Assembly (NCBI GenBank): GCA_022749755.1
Contig: CM040451.1
Span: 14,583,871 to 14,647,870, forward strand
Length of the DNA stretch: 64,000 nucleotides
From: Azadirachta indica
Lineage: Eukaryota; Streptophyta; Magnoliopsida; Sapindales; Meliaceae
Direction of reading: 5' to 3'
A program made the position numbers and the translations under genes. Shown one piece after another: positions 34,275 to 46,700 of the stretch. Every line of letters starts with the position of its first letter. Positions within the stretch are counted from its first letter, which is position 1. Below the pieces are notes generated by a model that saw only the letters and a program-made list of their open reading frames with translations, did no database searches and was not told the origin of the DNA.

Positions 34275-36508
34275 GCAATCCAAATATGGTTATGGCACTT
34301 GCCGGGAACAAAGCTGATTTGCTGGATGCAAGGAAGGTCCCAGCTGAGGCAAGTATAAGTGTTTCTGCTTTGATTTTGCCTTTCATTTCTTCTTCTTGTT
34401 TTTTTTCTTCGATCTGGTAGGAATGAAAGCTAGGAATAACAGCTTGGTAAGGTGATAAGAATTATAAAGGATTCTGGAAACACTACTCTCTGTAATTTAC
34501 CAGTGTTGAAAATTTACAGATCTCAGACAATCCTATTCTCAAGATGAATATAACCTGTTAGCTTCAATGTTTACAAGGAAAAATTATTCTTGTAATGTCT
34601 ATTTAAGGTGAAAAAGGATTGAATAGTGATAGATTGCGTTAATTATATGGTCAAAATGCTTCCATTGACAACTTTTGCTAAATCTAACAGAGGTATTAAA
34701 TACGTTGCTTGTTTATTCTTTTCCAGAGTGTTTAGCCTAGTGTTATTGTGAAGTATTAAATAGGTTGTAATTATTGTAAAGTAACCTAATGTTATTTTTT
34801 TCTGATCATCTACGTTGTCTGTGACTTTCATTTGAGAATCAGAAAGATCCTTTTCAATTTTGAAACTGTTTATTTGGAATCCTGTTTCTGTATAATTTTC
34901 CATTTAATTACTTGCTATTTATTGAACTCCACTATAATTTATTTTCATTATAATTCTACTCTTTCCATTGTTCTGTAAGTCTCATAGGTTTGAACTTTTC
35001 GGATGAAAAGGGTTGAAATTGAAATAAATTGAATTGATATTTCGTCCTGGAACATTACACCATATCTTTGCCTGTTTTTATTGCCTCTTGATTGTGAAAA
35101 TGTTGGACCTTTTCTTTGTTCTTTTTGACCTGCTTTGCTACTTCAAAGCTTGCTCCTTCCTTGCTCTTCTTATAACACAGAGCAGCCTACATCTTTATCA
35201 TTTCGTACTTTTAACTGGAATCGTAATAACTGTTTTCCAAGAATCTTGAACTCTGAATGTGAGCTATATATATATTGTGGAGGAACTTAAAATTGGGGCA
35301 TTCTTTGATTAGCCTTCTAGCTATGTATAATAATATACTTGATAATTGTATAAAATGTTGCATAATATATTCTGCATTTACGTGAATTTGCCCTATATAT
35401 CCTCTCTAATAGTACCTATCTTTATAAAGGTTGAGAGCAATTTTTTAATTTATATTTTGAAACTGCTATTTTGTTGCCCCATATATCCTCTCTAATAGTA
35501 CCTATCTTTATAAAGGTTGAGAGCAATTTTTTAATTTATATTTTGAAACTGCTATTTTGTTGGCCACCACCCCGCCATCCCTTTTTTTTGGAATTCTAGG
35601 GGTGGGTTTGTTATTCTTGGTCATGATTTTCTATACTTATTTGGATAGGGTGTTTAAAATTGTGAAAAGAATGCTATAATCCTTGGTGAATGGATTTTAT
35701 AATGTGATAAATGATCAAAAACTATTTGAATCACAATGGGCAGTTTATTGGATCTTTATGATTTGGTTGAGTCCCAAAGAGAATTGAGAGATCTCTGGGA
35801 AATTTTTTGTTGCATATCAATGCCAGTATGCTCAAACTTGGTAATGATGAAACAACTTTATGAATAGTGCTAAGCTTACACTCTCCCTCTTCCCCTCTTT
35901 TTTGGTGTAAAGGGAAAGCGGAAGGTTGTTGCTTACATGGTGTTTCTTTAACTAAAATTTTTTATGGTTGTAGGAAGCACAAGTTTATGCGCAGGAGAAT
36001 GGCCTATTCTTTATGGAAACCTCTGCAAAGACAGCAGCCAATGTCAATGACATTTTCTATGAAATAGGTAAGTGCTGCTATTTTGGTTGGTTAAATGGCT
36101 TTCTGTCGATTATATTGAAGAGTTTGCAACATTGTCTAGATATTTATAAAACAAAATCTGTTTTGTGCTCCTGGTATTATGCAATGCCATTTTCTCGTTC
36201 ATACATTCCTGTACCTTTTGTAAATAATCATAAGCTTTGGGAAAAGTAAATATATCATGATGACAACCTTTTAAACATATCAAGTCATATTGTGCGAGCA
36301 GTTACTCTGATATTAAGAATTTTCATACATACAATCTCTCACATACACTCTCTTCTATTAGCTGAAACGTGATTTATTATTTGTTTTTTATTGAATTTTG
36401 GATACAGCAAAGAGATTACCTCGAGTGCAGCCAGCACCAAATCCATCTGGAATGGTTCTTATGGATAGACCTGGGGAAAGGACAGCAAGTTCATCGTGTT
36501 GCACTTAG
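34275..36508 (+). CDS. Rab5-type small GTPase (RABF2 group), last three exons
   Basis: Three exons encode the C-terminal part of a plant Rab5: 34275-34348, 35974-36067 and 36408-36508. The first gives [20 protein letters not shown], with the G4 guanine-binding motif NKAD. The second gives [19 protein letters not shown], with the G5 motif ETSAK. The third gives [18 protein letters not shown] and ends SSSCCT, with the paired Cys that receive geranylgeranyl groups. Phases join exactly (2+72, 94, 101 nt). The first intron has a GC donor (GAG|GCAAGT at 34349); only this choice keeps the frame. The second intron has GT-AG ends. Rab5 GTPases control endosome fusion and vacuolar trafficking (family knowledge). 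The 5' exons, with the P-loop and switch regions, lie in or beyond the gap. Confidence 0.93.
35395..35562 (+). repeat. 86-bp tandem duplication in the Rab5 intron
   Basis: Two adjacent, nearly identical copies begin at 35395 and 35481 (both start ATATATCCTCTCTAATAG). They lie inside the 1,625-bp intron, so the protein is not affected. Confidence 0.9.
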
Positions 36509-38304
36509 ATACTTGGGTGGTGGTGGTGAGCACTGCCGCCGGTGTGTATCTTCTAAATAGTTCCGGTAATGCTTTACTAGACGCTCAAGGTCTCATCTTT
36601 CCAAGTTTGCTCCGTTCGTGTATTATTCGTTGAGAAATTCAGAACTGTACATGCATGTTTGCATTTGTATCAACTGATAAAATTGAATTGGAGAGTGGCA
36701 TATCCCTTGTAATCAAATCGTGTGTGGCATGTTGGTTTTACCTTTCAGTTTCAAAACGCATTGGCTTTGGATGTAAATACAAGTTTTACTACTTGCATCG
36801 ATAAGCCCAACACATCACATGCCCTATGTTTTTCACGTATTTTGACAGGTTGATAGAGCTTGGTATGTCACCAGGAAAATGTTATCTGTTTGCAATGTGT
36901 AGGTTTCAACTCTGTCCTTTTAGTAAATTTTGAGGGTTAATCCTAGAGGGTAGGGTTGAGCAGTAAACGATCCCTGGATGTGCATTGAATCAAGAAAGGT
37001 TTTGGGTTGAAAAAGTTTTAGATGGGATGAGCAAATCATATATCCGTCTATCCAATAGATGATAGTTGTTTGTAATTTAGTTTAAAATTCCCAAATATTG
37101 GAAGGTTGTGATATGCTTATATATTTCAAACTAAAAAAGGTATCAACCCTAGATGGTTTCCTCAAAGGTTTGTATATATTAGTTTCACTTAAAAAGTGCA
37201 ATTGCATGATCCTAAGGATTGTTTGAGGTGAAGTGGTTTTAAAGCTATAGTTGCAATGAAATAAAAGTATTAAATGTCAATATATTAATAACAAATAAGT
37301 GGATTTCATGAAAAATTGTATTATTAAACATAACTTTTCAAATACAATAGAAGGATCCCAAAACTAAAAGAAGCCCTAGTCTAAATCACAGATTTAAATT
37401 CATCTCATGTATTTAAATTGTCTCATGTTCAGTTGAGATTTGTACCTTACGAAATCCACTCTCCTCTTGTGGGAAACTACGTGTAGTCTTTAGAACTAAT
37501 CTGTCCAAGCCTAGCTATAACTATCAAACTCAAGCATGCGTATAGGAAGTAGTCAGTTTTATGGCTAAAAATTTAGGTTTAATTTCTACTAAATCTCATC
37601 TGAAAATGACCCTTCTCTAATATATGATCAAATTTTTAATTTTTATTTCATTTTATTACTTCTTATAATGTGACCTTTATTGAATGTATGGTCAAGAATT
37701 TTCCTTCCATATTTTATTTCACAATCTGATAACCACAAATTTTATTAATTAAGGAAACAAATTAAAGAAGGAAATTAGGTAAAGTTTATATATATCAGCA
37801 GAAGATCTGATCCTCCTGTAACTGTTATCTACTTGTACATTGCAGAGAGAATTTGCATATATAGTACTAATAACTAAGTAATTAATTAATTGATTAGTAA
37901 GGAGGATTGATTTGAGGCCATGATTCCTCTAAATTTTTAGGTTAATTATCATTTAATTAGATTTAATTTTGCATGTGCACAGTGCACTGCCACATACTGA
38001 CCATGTTACACCCATTATATTAATTAATTAATCATATAAAATCTTTATAAAGCTAGCTGTTCCACCAAAATTTGTTACTCTAATGCTATGCAATAAGAAT
38101 ATATCCAGCACATTAATTTTCTGATTTTCTCGATAAATTCAAAATTAATACAAAGACATAATCCAAGTACAAACCAGTAGAAGAAAAAAGGAAGAACAAA
38201 CTACATAATATAAATTATGTAGATCTAGAAGCTGACAACATTTCTCATTATACATTATGGAGGGAGGCTTATAAAGCAGGAACTGCCATTAACTACCACT
38301 AGAA
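36509..38304. other. 3' UTR of the Rab5 gene and intergenic DNA
   Basis: The first 300 or so bases after the Rab5 stop are moderately GC-rich and probably its 3' UTR. From about 36950 the sequence is AT-rich with no supported gene. The last part (about 38100-38304) probably holds the 3' UTR of the minus-strand protease gene. Confidence 0.5.
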
Positions 38305-39755
38305 TCACTTTTTGTGAAGTCCTTGTGCAGAAGCAGCTGATGCACAGTCCATTGGTTGAAACCCAATTCTCTCCTTTTCCAAGTCATACACCACTTCTAC
38401 ATTTTGCTGCTGGAAGCTCCCAAAAACACCTGCTGGTCCATAATCACCATCATCCATGCTTTGGAACAACAAGCATTTTACAGCAGTTGAGTTGATTGGT
38501 GCACTCATGGGATAGAAAATGTTTCCCTGAGGCAAAACCAGGCTCACATTGTTTAAGAAATGGAATGTTATTGAGGGGAAAAGACTGTCTGTAAATGTGT
38601 TGTTTGGACATGGAACTCTATAACAAAGATCAAATCCTGTTCTTTCTTCTACTTCTTTGGCTCTAGGATATGTTACCATTGACTGAAGAATTGAGAGAAG
38701 TTGTGAGTAAAATGGCTCTGGGAGATGAGTGTAAGTTGTGCCTGAATCAATCAACAATCCCCCATTTCCCTGTAATCAAACTCCCTTAAGCTTAAGGGTA
38801 CCGCAGCTGAAGAACTATTGCCGACAGTAACGGACTCCAGGCCTATGTAATAGTAGTTAGGATACATGGGGCTCTTTAACATTGGGGTGAACTGCAAACT
38901 TTCGTTAGAGGATATTGCAGCATCTCCTATGATCAAAGGGCTTGAAATATTAGGGTTGTTTGCATACTTGAATGCCAAGAAACAATGGGAGAAACCCTTT
39001 TGAAGAAACCCTAGTTGTGAAGGAAGTGAAAGTGCACCTCTACCAAACCCTGCAATCCCTATAGGTTCTCGATAAGTTGATCCTACACACCCAAAACAAA
39101 ACTTTGGAATATCCCTGGTGATTCCAGGGCTAGTTCCATGAACCCTAAGTGTATCTTTAGCTAGGGTTCCGATTACGAGTCCTCCTTCACCATATGTGTA
39201 TGCAAATGAAGGACAAGGCCTGGAACAAGTAGATTTGAGAAGTGTATTCAATGAGCAACCGGCTTCAGTGCATGGATCAAAAGAGTTATCAGAGCTATGA
39301 ATATTAATGCAGAAAGGACTTCCACAGGTATCTCTGTAGGAAGAAGAAGAACGAGAAGGAGAGAAAATTGGAATTAACTTGTTGTTCCTGTAATCATCGC
39401 AATCCATGCAATCAAAAGGGAGATTCCCACAGGGAACCCAAGTTAGATCACTGCCAGTATCCATATACACTTGAATGACCTGAGCCGGTGTACCAATATT
39501 CAGAGATATCAAATAACCATCTCTGACTTCTCTCAGAGGCTCCATTATGTCTGATGCTTCTGAGGGTTTCTTTGAGAAAGAACGTTTGGAATCTCTGGGA
39601 AGAGAAAGGGAAACCCTAGAATTTGTAAGACCAAGGATTAGCGAGTGTTCTTCATGGTTTAATATCTGAACTCTTGCTAGGGTTTGGTGGAAGCTGAAGG
39701 ATGCAAAGAGGAGAAAGAAAAGAAAAGTGGCAATATTGGTGCAATGTTTTGCCAT
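38305..39755 (-). pseudogene. Nepenthesin-like aspartic protease (A1 family), one-base frameshift
   Basis: The gene has a single exon of about 483 residues. I place the start at 39755 (MAKHCTN...), not the upstream Met at 39806, because a TATA box lies at 39808-39815. Residues about 8-27 are a hydrophobic signal peptide. The first catalytic motif is DTGSDLTWVPCG, followed by the Cys-rich insert typical of plant nepenthesin-type enzymes (FDCMDC, TCGSPFC, CTEAGC, CSRPC). The second catalytic motif is IDSGTTYTHL. Between them, at about 38773, the frame shifts by one missing base: upstream reads ...SLREFDY and downstream resumes with QGNGGLLIDSG. Everything else is intact, so this is either a very young pseudogene or an assembly error. 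Such enzymes are secreted or vacuolar proteases (family knowledge). Confidence 0.88.
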
Positions 39756-39807
39756 TGGAGGTTTGCTTCTTTGTGTAATGAGATGAAATGGGTGGAGACA
39801 TGGCAAG

Positions 39808-39815
39808 TATTTATA
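39808..39815 (-). promoter_or_regulatory. TATA box of the aspartic protease gene
   Basis: TATAAATA on the minus strand, 53 bp upstream of the chosen ATG at 39755 and directly next to the alternative ATG at 39806. This spacing supports the downstream start. Confidence 0.65.
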
Positions 39816-39829
39816 GAGGAAATTGAAGT

Positions 39830-40549
39830 TAAATGAAGGCGATTAGGGTTTTATTGCATGATCTGAGAAACTAACAGCTGTTTCATGAAGAATAAGAATG
39901 AATCTGAGTAAGGTAGGGTTTTCTTTTTGAACGTTTTTGGTAAGAATGTGCGCGCCGCGCGAGCTTGCATTCATTCGTACAGAGAAAGAAGAAAAAGACA
40001 AAAGCTTATTCGTTCGTAAAGAGAAAGAAGAAAAAGATAAAAAAAATTGTTTGTATATATTGGACTCAAAAGGTTAAGTTATTAGGTAAGCTACAGCAAT
40101 AACCTTTAAGGATATTAGTTACAATTTTGTCTTTGATCTAAACTTAACTAATTTTTTTAAAGATCCTTTAACTGTCTATATTTTTATTTATATAGGGTCT
40201 AAATTTATTTTATTATTCTTAAGTTCTTGTTTGATTGCATTAAAAGGATTCCTTTTAATGTTAAAAATACTTTTCAATTCTTTTGATGTTATTTGATTGA
40301 TATCAAAGAAAGAATTTTGAAAACTAAAAAGCTATTTTTGTTATCTACAAAAAGAAACTCAAATTTGGGTTTCTGATAATAGAGTTTCTTAAGTTTTTAA
40401 AAGAATTAAAATTAAATTACCTTTATTATTTAAAAAATTTTATTATTTTTAATATAACATGTTTTGAAAATTTGTCTTTTAAAATAAATACAAATTTTTT
40501 TAAAATCATTTATAACAATAAACAATTAATAAATTTAACAATGGGTAAG
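39830..40549. other. AT-rich intergenic DNA upstream of the protease gene
   Basis: It contains a tandem duplication of a GTACAGAGAAAGAAG-like segment at about 39977-40045 (two copies, about 40 bp apart). Nothing else is recognisable. Confidence 0.5.
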
Positions 40550-40770
40550 GATTAGTAGCCTAATTTTTTTACACTTTCTTTTACATCAATTTTTAATCTT
40601 AGATTTAAACATATCCAACAGTTGAGATTGAATTTGAAATATATAATTAATACTTAATTAATAAATTATAATTAATATATATATTAAATTCAATTTCAAC
40701 CAAAATTGTTTTAATTCAAAAGTTAAAATTAATGTAAAAAAAATATAAAAAAAAAAAGAGACTGTTAATC
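40550..40770. mobile_element. Fold-back MITE-like element 1
   Basis: Inverted arms: GATTAGTAGCC and TTTACATCAATTTTTAATC at the left, and ATTAATGTAAA and GACTGTTAATC at the right. The centre holds TTGAGATTGAATTTGA facing AAATTCAATTTCAA. Same family as the elements at 56944, 60600, 60797 and 62060. Confidence 0.7.
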
Positions 40771-41308
40771 TTTTCTTTTAATAACTAATAAACTTTTATT
40801 AAAACTCTATTTATAAATTATTTATTTCAAGAAACTTTACTCGAAAAATTTATACCAAGTGAACTCTAATTACTAATGACATGCGCGAACATATTCACAT
40901 GAAACATAACTCAAATTTACATTCATGTAAATCCAAGAGACTAATATTAATTTTGTTCGAAGACCCCAAGATTGGATAATTAATAGATGAATTTCACGAT
41001 CATGTAGGGATTCAAGAGATTAAGACAAAAACTTGAAACTTCAAGATTGAAGAAACATAAATTAATAAAGAAAAAGTGAGTAGGTGATGAAGATCCAACT
41101 TAGAATTTTGGCTCTAATACTATTAACTTACTATTAAAATTTTTAAAAAATTTAAGTTATTAAGTAAAATTCCAACAATAGAATTTAAGACAAGTGATAA
41201 TAGCATGGATGTTAGAAGTGATTGTATATAGAGATGAAGGGGAATGAGGCGTTGCTTAAATTTGAATGGATAAGCAGCAATAATAGTGGAAAATGATGTG
41301 CCACTGCT

Positions 41309-41339
<31 letters not shown>

Positions 41340-42800
41340 GTTTGAATGATTGATTAATTAATTCTAACTAATTGCTTAAAGCAATTGGGGCGGATAATTA
41401 TTTTAATTATTTGAGCATTGATTAAGTACATAACATTAATTTCGAAGTAAATTTTCAAGCATATATGCATTTACCATGAATCACGTTGGGCAATGGAAAA
41501 AGTTTTAGATATCATGAAAAGTTTCACCTAAATATTCCATTTAAAATAAGTCAATCATAATAAAATTTGTAAGAGATAAAAAACTTAAAATACGTGAATA
41601 ATTTAATTAGACAATACTATTAGAATTGTTTTTTTTTTACTTATCTTTTTATGGGTCCTCAAAAATTATATCTATCTCTCACATATAAAATATGTCAATA
41701 TAATACTAAATACGATGTCTCTCTCATATGTATAATTTGTTGATACAAGATCAACAATTTATCGACGAATCTCTCTCTCGAATATATAATCTATTGATGT
41801 AAAATCGGTGGACACAATTTGCCGATAATTTAAGGAAACTCTATCCTAACACAGTTGGTAGCACTCAAATCTTTTCTCTCATAGAAGATAAAATGCACTT
41901 TCGTAAAATACAGAATGCGCAAAAAAAATTATTGAATAAATATGATAATAATTATTATTAGAATTTGCAAAATTAGTGTTAGAGTCTCAATATATACAAA
42001 GAGTGATTGTCATTTATTGGCAAATTCAAGTTTATAGAAATAATATATGTGATCTCTCTAAAAAGTTTCTGCGAACTTTCTCTCACATTCCCTTTTTCTT
42101 TTATCTTATTTTCTCAAGCATCGAACACTAACTTCAGCATTGGAGTGCAATTTTGCCAGTAAATTTCGATGGAAAATCAAAGTGAAGGAGTAGATCAAAT
42201 GAAATCGAAGGTCAAAGAGAGGTCAATCTGGCTAGCTAGTAGCAATACGTTAACTAGATCTTGTACACAATATATGAATGAAATATTCACATATATTAAA
42301 AAAATATATTTTTGATAACCATTTTAAACCATATAAATATTTGTTGTTGCAATAAAATTATATCAATCCAACATTAAATTTTGTCTGAAGATACTACATA
42401 TTGAGGTTTTGACTCGATGTCTCTCAGCATTTGGTCTTTAATTTTGGCATAAATTGAATTTAATTTGAACTCAAATCTTTTAAAAATTTGTTTGTATGTA
42501 TATATTTATATTAATGGAGTTTTGAGACGATTGAGTTCTCTCATTATTGACATTCGATCAATTGAATAATATATTTTATATTGAAAATATAACATATTTC
42601 TTTATTTGTGAAGCAATTAATTATGTGCATGAGCATGCCTCTATATTGGCATAATAAACGAACATTAACTAGAAAATCTAATCAACATAAGTCAGAAAAA
42701 AGACAAAATTCTAGTTGAAAAAAATAATGTGCTTTTATAAGATTAATCTAAGAAGAATGCTAACACCCTAACCGCCTAACTCAAAATGGCATAGTAAAGG
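40771..42800. other. AT-rich intergenic DNA, no gene seen
   Basis: An AT dinucleotide microsatellite lies at about 41312-41339. Three short similar segments with TCTCTCACATATAAAAT and CTCTCTCGAATATATAAT occur at 41670-41810. If the copia relic at 42830-44000 had a 3' LTR it should lie here, but I cannot recognise one. Confidence 0.5.
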
Positions 42801-42829
42801 CAAGTTTGAGTTTAAATGTCAAGTTACAA

Positions 42830-44000
42830 AAGCGATTACGTTGCTAACATTTAGTAAAAATATATGTTCATTGATTAGATGAGGATACAAAATAAAGTGT
42901 GATATGGTCTTAATTGACATGCTAGTAAATAAAGTGATAATCTGCCTCAATATGCTTAAAACATTAGTGAAGAATATCACTATCAGCGATTTGGATAGCA
43001 TAGCGATTGTCATAAAAAAGAGATGTAGCCCTAACAAACACTCGTATTATACAACCAATGATGCCAAATAATTTCTTAACTAGTATCAACAAGAGCACAA
43101 TATCAGGTTTCAGTATCTAATCATGCAACAATGATTGTTTCTTACATCACTAGAAAATGAGAGGATTGCCCAAAAAAAGACATAGACCAATAGTAGAACA
43201 ATGATGAGTAGGGTTATCAGCCCAATAAGCACGAAGGTGAAGGGATGGCTGTGTAGAGAAGCAGGGACTATGAAAAAAGGTTGCTTTTAATGTATTAAAG
43301 AAGTTAATGTGGAGAACATTTAAATAATGAGTAGAACGAGGTGTAGATATGTATTGACTAATAATATGAATAACATGAGAAATATTAAAATCAGTAATTA
43401 TAAGATAAATTAAACTGACAACTAATTATCGATTAAAATATAATATCAAAAAAAGGAGTTTTATGAAGTTGTGTTATTTTGACATTTCATTTAAGTAGAG
43501 TAAAAATTATCGTGTTGTTAGTCAAACCAACTTGAGCGAGGAGATCACGTGTATATTTAGCTTTAAAAAAATATTAGAATCAAATAGTACCTCAAGACTA
43601 AGAAAGCAATTATGATGATTAAGATTGTTCAACTTAAAAAGTTGTAAAAAGGAGATGTGGATAGTAAATTATTATCAAAATCATCCCAATAATAATTACA
43701 TCATCCATGTAAAAAGCAATAAAATAGTGCATCTATGATCTGTGTGGTAGATAAAAGAGTGAAGTTATGGAATATAGAGTGAAAATCAAATTGTTGAACT
43801 GTATTTCTAAATTTTTAAAACTAGGCTTAAGGGGCTTGCAATTATTTAAGCCCACAAGGCAAGCCAAATCTTTCACTCTAATGTAGAGGGAGCAAATATC
43901 TGTGAGAAGGCTTCGTAGATACTTCTTCAGTGAGATTGCCATAAGGAAATACACCTTCAACATCGATATGAAATAGTTTCCATTATTATTTGAGCTCATT
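42830..44000 (-). mobile_element. Decayed Ty1/copia pol fragment (RT and RNase H)
   Basis: Conceptual translation of the minus strand shows scattered copia motifs in the correct order, broken by many stops and frame changes. These are a DV-x-GVFPYGNLTEEV segment (about 43930-43970), FGLPCGLK (about 43850-43875), VDDVIIIG (43686-43711), YWADNPTHH and GLCLFLGNPLIFW (about 43150-43232), HIEADYHF (about 42935) and FVSSSNQ with DIFTKC-like residues (about 42840-42893). It is an ancient relic with no coding capacity. Confidence 0.75.
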
Positions 44001-46354
44001 AGCCACTACCTTCCACCCACCTATTAATCCAACAATCATTCCTCTGCCACCACCAACTCTACTCCCTCTTTTAAGTCATTAACATTCTCAATTTGGACAT
44101 ATATTAAGTAGTTCTCTCTGTTCACTATTATCTACTGGTTCTTTGGGCAATATCTAGTCATGTACCATTTTATTTGCAATAGGATTCTAAGAAGTAGAAG
44201 GTGTAGCAAGTGCAAAATCTATGCAAGGTGAGTGTCAAGTAGTAAGGCGGGTTTCTACTAACATTATTATTTCAAAAGCTTGGTCAAAAGCTGGTAAAGG
44301 TTTTCTGATAAAGAGTTGGAGATGAAGACCAAAGACAAAAAAAAAAAAACTAAGAAAATTATAAAAATAACTTTGATGCTAGCTTAGAAATATAACATAT
44401 TTCTAAATGAGTTAAATTATATCTATTTATATCTTTATATAGGTAGGGGGGAGGAGGAGCAACTATAGGCCTGAGGGGCACTTCTGCCCACCACTAACCC
44501 CAACCAACCGCCCGCCGCACAAATGCTTTTAATTTTTTTATTATAATGTTTATATTTTAAACTCATTTCTTAAATTTATATATAATACCTTGCCTTTATA
44601 TTTTAAAAAATTATTAATTTATTTACTATTTTAAAAATATTATCCAATTAATTTTACCTTTTAACTGTTTTAGTTTTTTAATTATTTAGTTTTGATTTTG
44701 CCCCTATATATAAATATAATAAAAACCATAAACTTGAAAATCTAAACTAGAAAATACAATTCAACGTAAGGAAGGAAAAGACAAATCCTTGAAGAAAAGA
44801 TATACTTTACAAGACTAATCTAAATAAAAGAACCAACATAAATAAATAGAACGTTAACATTTTCATTGATTGAATTACTAAAATTTTTGATTGATTAATT
44901 GAATGAACCTTTTAGCCCACCAATAATTATTGACCTTAGATGAATTCATCGAATTTGACATCCAAATTCTTTTAAAATTCGGATGCATGCACTGAATATA
45001 CTTTTACCAATTACAAATATATACAAGTGATGAGACATTACATGAAGTACCTTATTCGAACAAATAACATTCCACATATATCGTATATATATATATTATA
45101 TATGTATGTATATATTATATATAATCACTTTAAAGTTAAGGTGATATATGAAAAGTTAATTAAAGAAGCTGTTATAAAAAAGCCTTTCTCAAAACTTAAA
45201 ACCCGGAAGAAGATAATGAAAAAAAAAAAAAAATGCATGGTTAATGCATGCGCAAAGCTAGAAGCTAGCTGCAAACTGCATGCCTTACAATTATTAATTT
45301 AATATTCCTTCAAAAAACACTTTTCTCTTTAATAACGTTGTAATTAATTAAACCCCTTTTTGGTATATAATTAGTTTATTAATTATGATTCTAATCCTCC
45401 TGCAGCTGCTTAGTTAAGTGCTCGTCATTCTTGAACCTAGCTGATGTGTATATGACACAACTTCCACAAAACCCTACTTTCTTTCTTTCTTTCATTCATG
45501 TGCATATTGCCAAATGTGACATGGCTTCTTTTGCTATTTCTAGAAAATCATTTGTCATCATATCATATAATATAATACATAGTATTTTATATACATGGGA
45601 TTGGAATATCAAGGCACTAACGTGTGTGTATATATATATATATATATATGAAGGTTAATTAATTTAATTTATAAATCAAAGTTAAAGGAAAATTACTGTA
45701 TTTGACGAATAAGATATTGGAAAATGGCAGCAGCATCATCTTTAATGGATCTTTGATTCTGATTTGAATTATGAGACTTTAACGGAGAACAAAAAGAGTT
45801 GGTTAAGGAAGGATCGTAACTGCCTGCACTAATTAGTTCTATAATTGATTAATTCTTAATCAACTTTTAATTAATTATTTAATTAATTTAAATGCTTATT
45901 AATAGATAGATTAATGGAATTGCTAATTCCAAAGGTGTTTTGGCATCATCTCCAATCAGATTCTACGAATATGCAGCTGCCTAATTAATTAAGTGTGGCT
46001 CATTCATGACCATCTACATAAAGGTAGCATTTAAAATTATATATATACAATTACAATTTTAAAATTTATTAACATTTATATAATTATCTAAAGTATAGAT
46101 ATAATAATTATGATACATCTTAAATATTTATTATTAAATTTAAGAAATATAAAGTGGGGGGAATATTCTAGTTGAAGCAGGAATACACTTCCTCCTTAAA
46201 ATTGATCTATCGTTGTGACAATTAATTTTATATTTGACATCTTTTATTTATAATAAAAGAAAATAATATTATACAATAAAACATAATTTCATTAATTATA
46301 TGTCCAAATAACAACAAATCAAAAATAAATTAAAAAATTTTAAAAACGAGGAAT
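44001..46354. other. AT-rich intergenic DNA, no gene seen
   Basis: Simple repeats occur at 45083-45122 (TA-rich) and 45630-45650 (TA). A GC-richer patch at 44445-44520 (GGGGGAGGAGG to CCGCCCGCCGC) is not assignable. Small open frames here have no recognisable content. Confidence 0.5.
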
Positions 46355-46700
46355 TGATGTAGAACAGAAAAAAAAAAAATGGTTAAATTATGTTAAGAAG
46401 TTTTTCATATTTACAATTTAATTATAGTCGTGTTCGGTAGATTATTTAAGTTTTTATTTAGAAAATTATTTATTTACTTATTTAAATTTGAATTATTTCG
46501 TGAGTAGATTTACTTTTAATATAAATAAGATATTCATATTCTTTGTTCTTTTGTATTTTGAATCAATCAATAAAATTTCTCGTCAATTTATTTTTTGTAA
46601 AATTATTACTTTAACATAAAATTTTCTATCTAAATTTATATTTAATTTATCGTATAAGAAAAATCGAACAAAATTCAACGTTTGACAAAATGTTTTATCT
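46355..46700 (+). repeat. Left LTR (approximate ends)
   Basis: Aligns with 48357-48711 at clearly less than full identity, so the insertion is old. Confidence 0.65.

Noticed and set aside
34129..34386. Minus-strand frame crossing the N gap
   Set aside because: It consists partly of unknown bases and lies antisense to the Rab5 exon.
39756..39806. Upstream Met (MPCLHPF...) as the protease start
   Set aside because: It would place the ATG next to the TATA box; the Met at 39755 begins a clean signal peptide.
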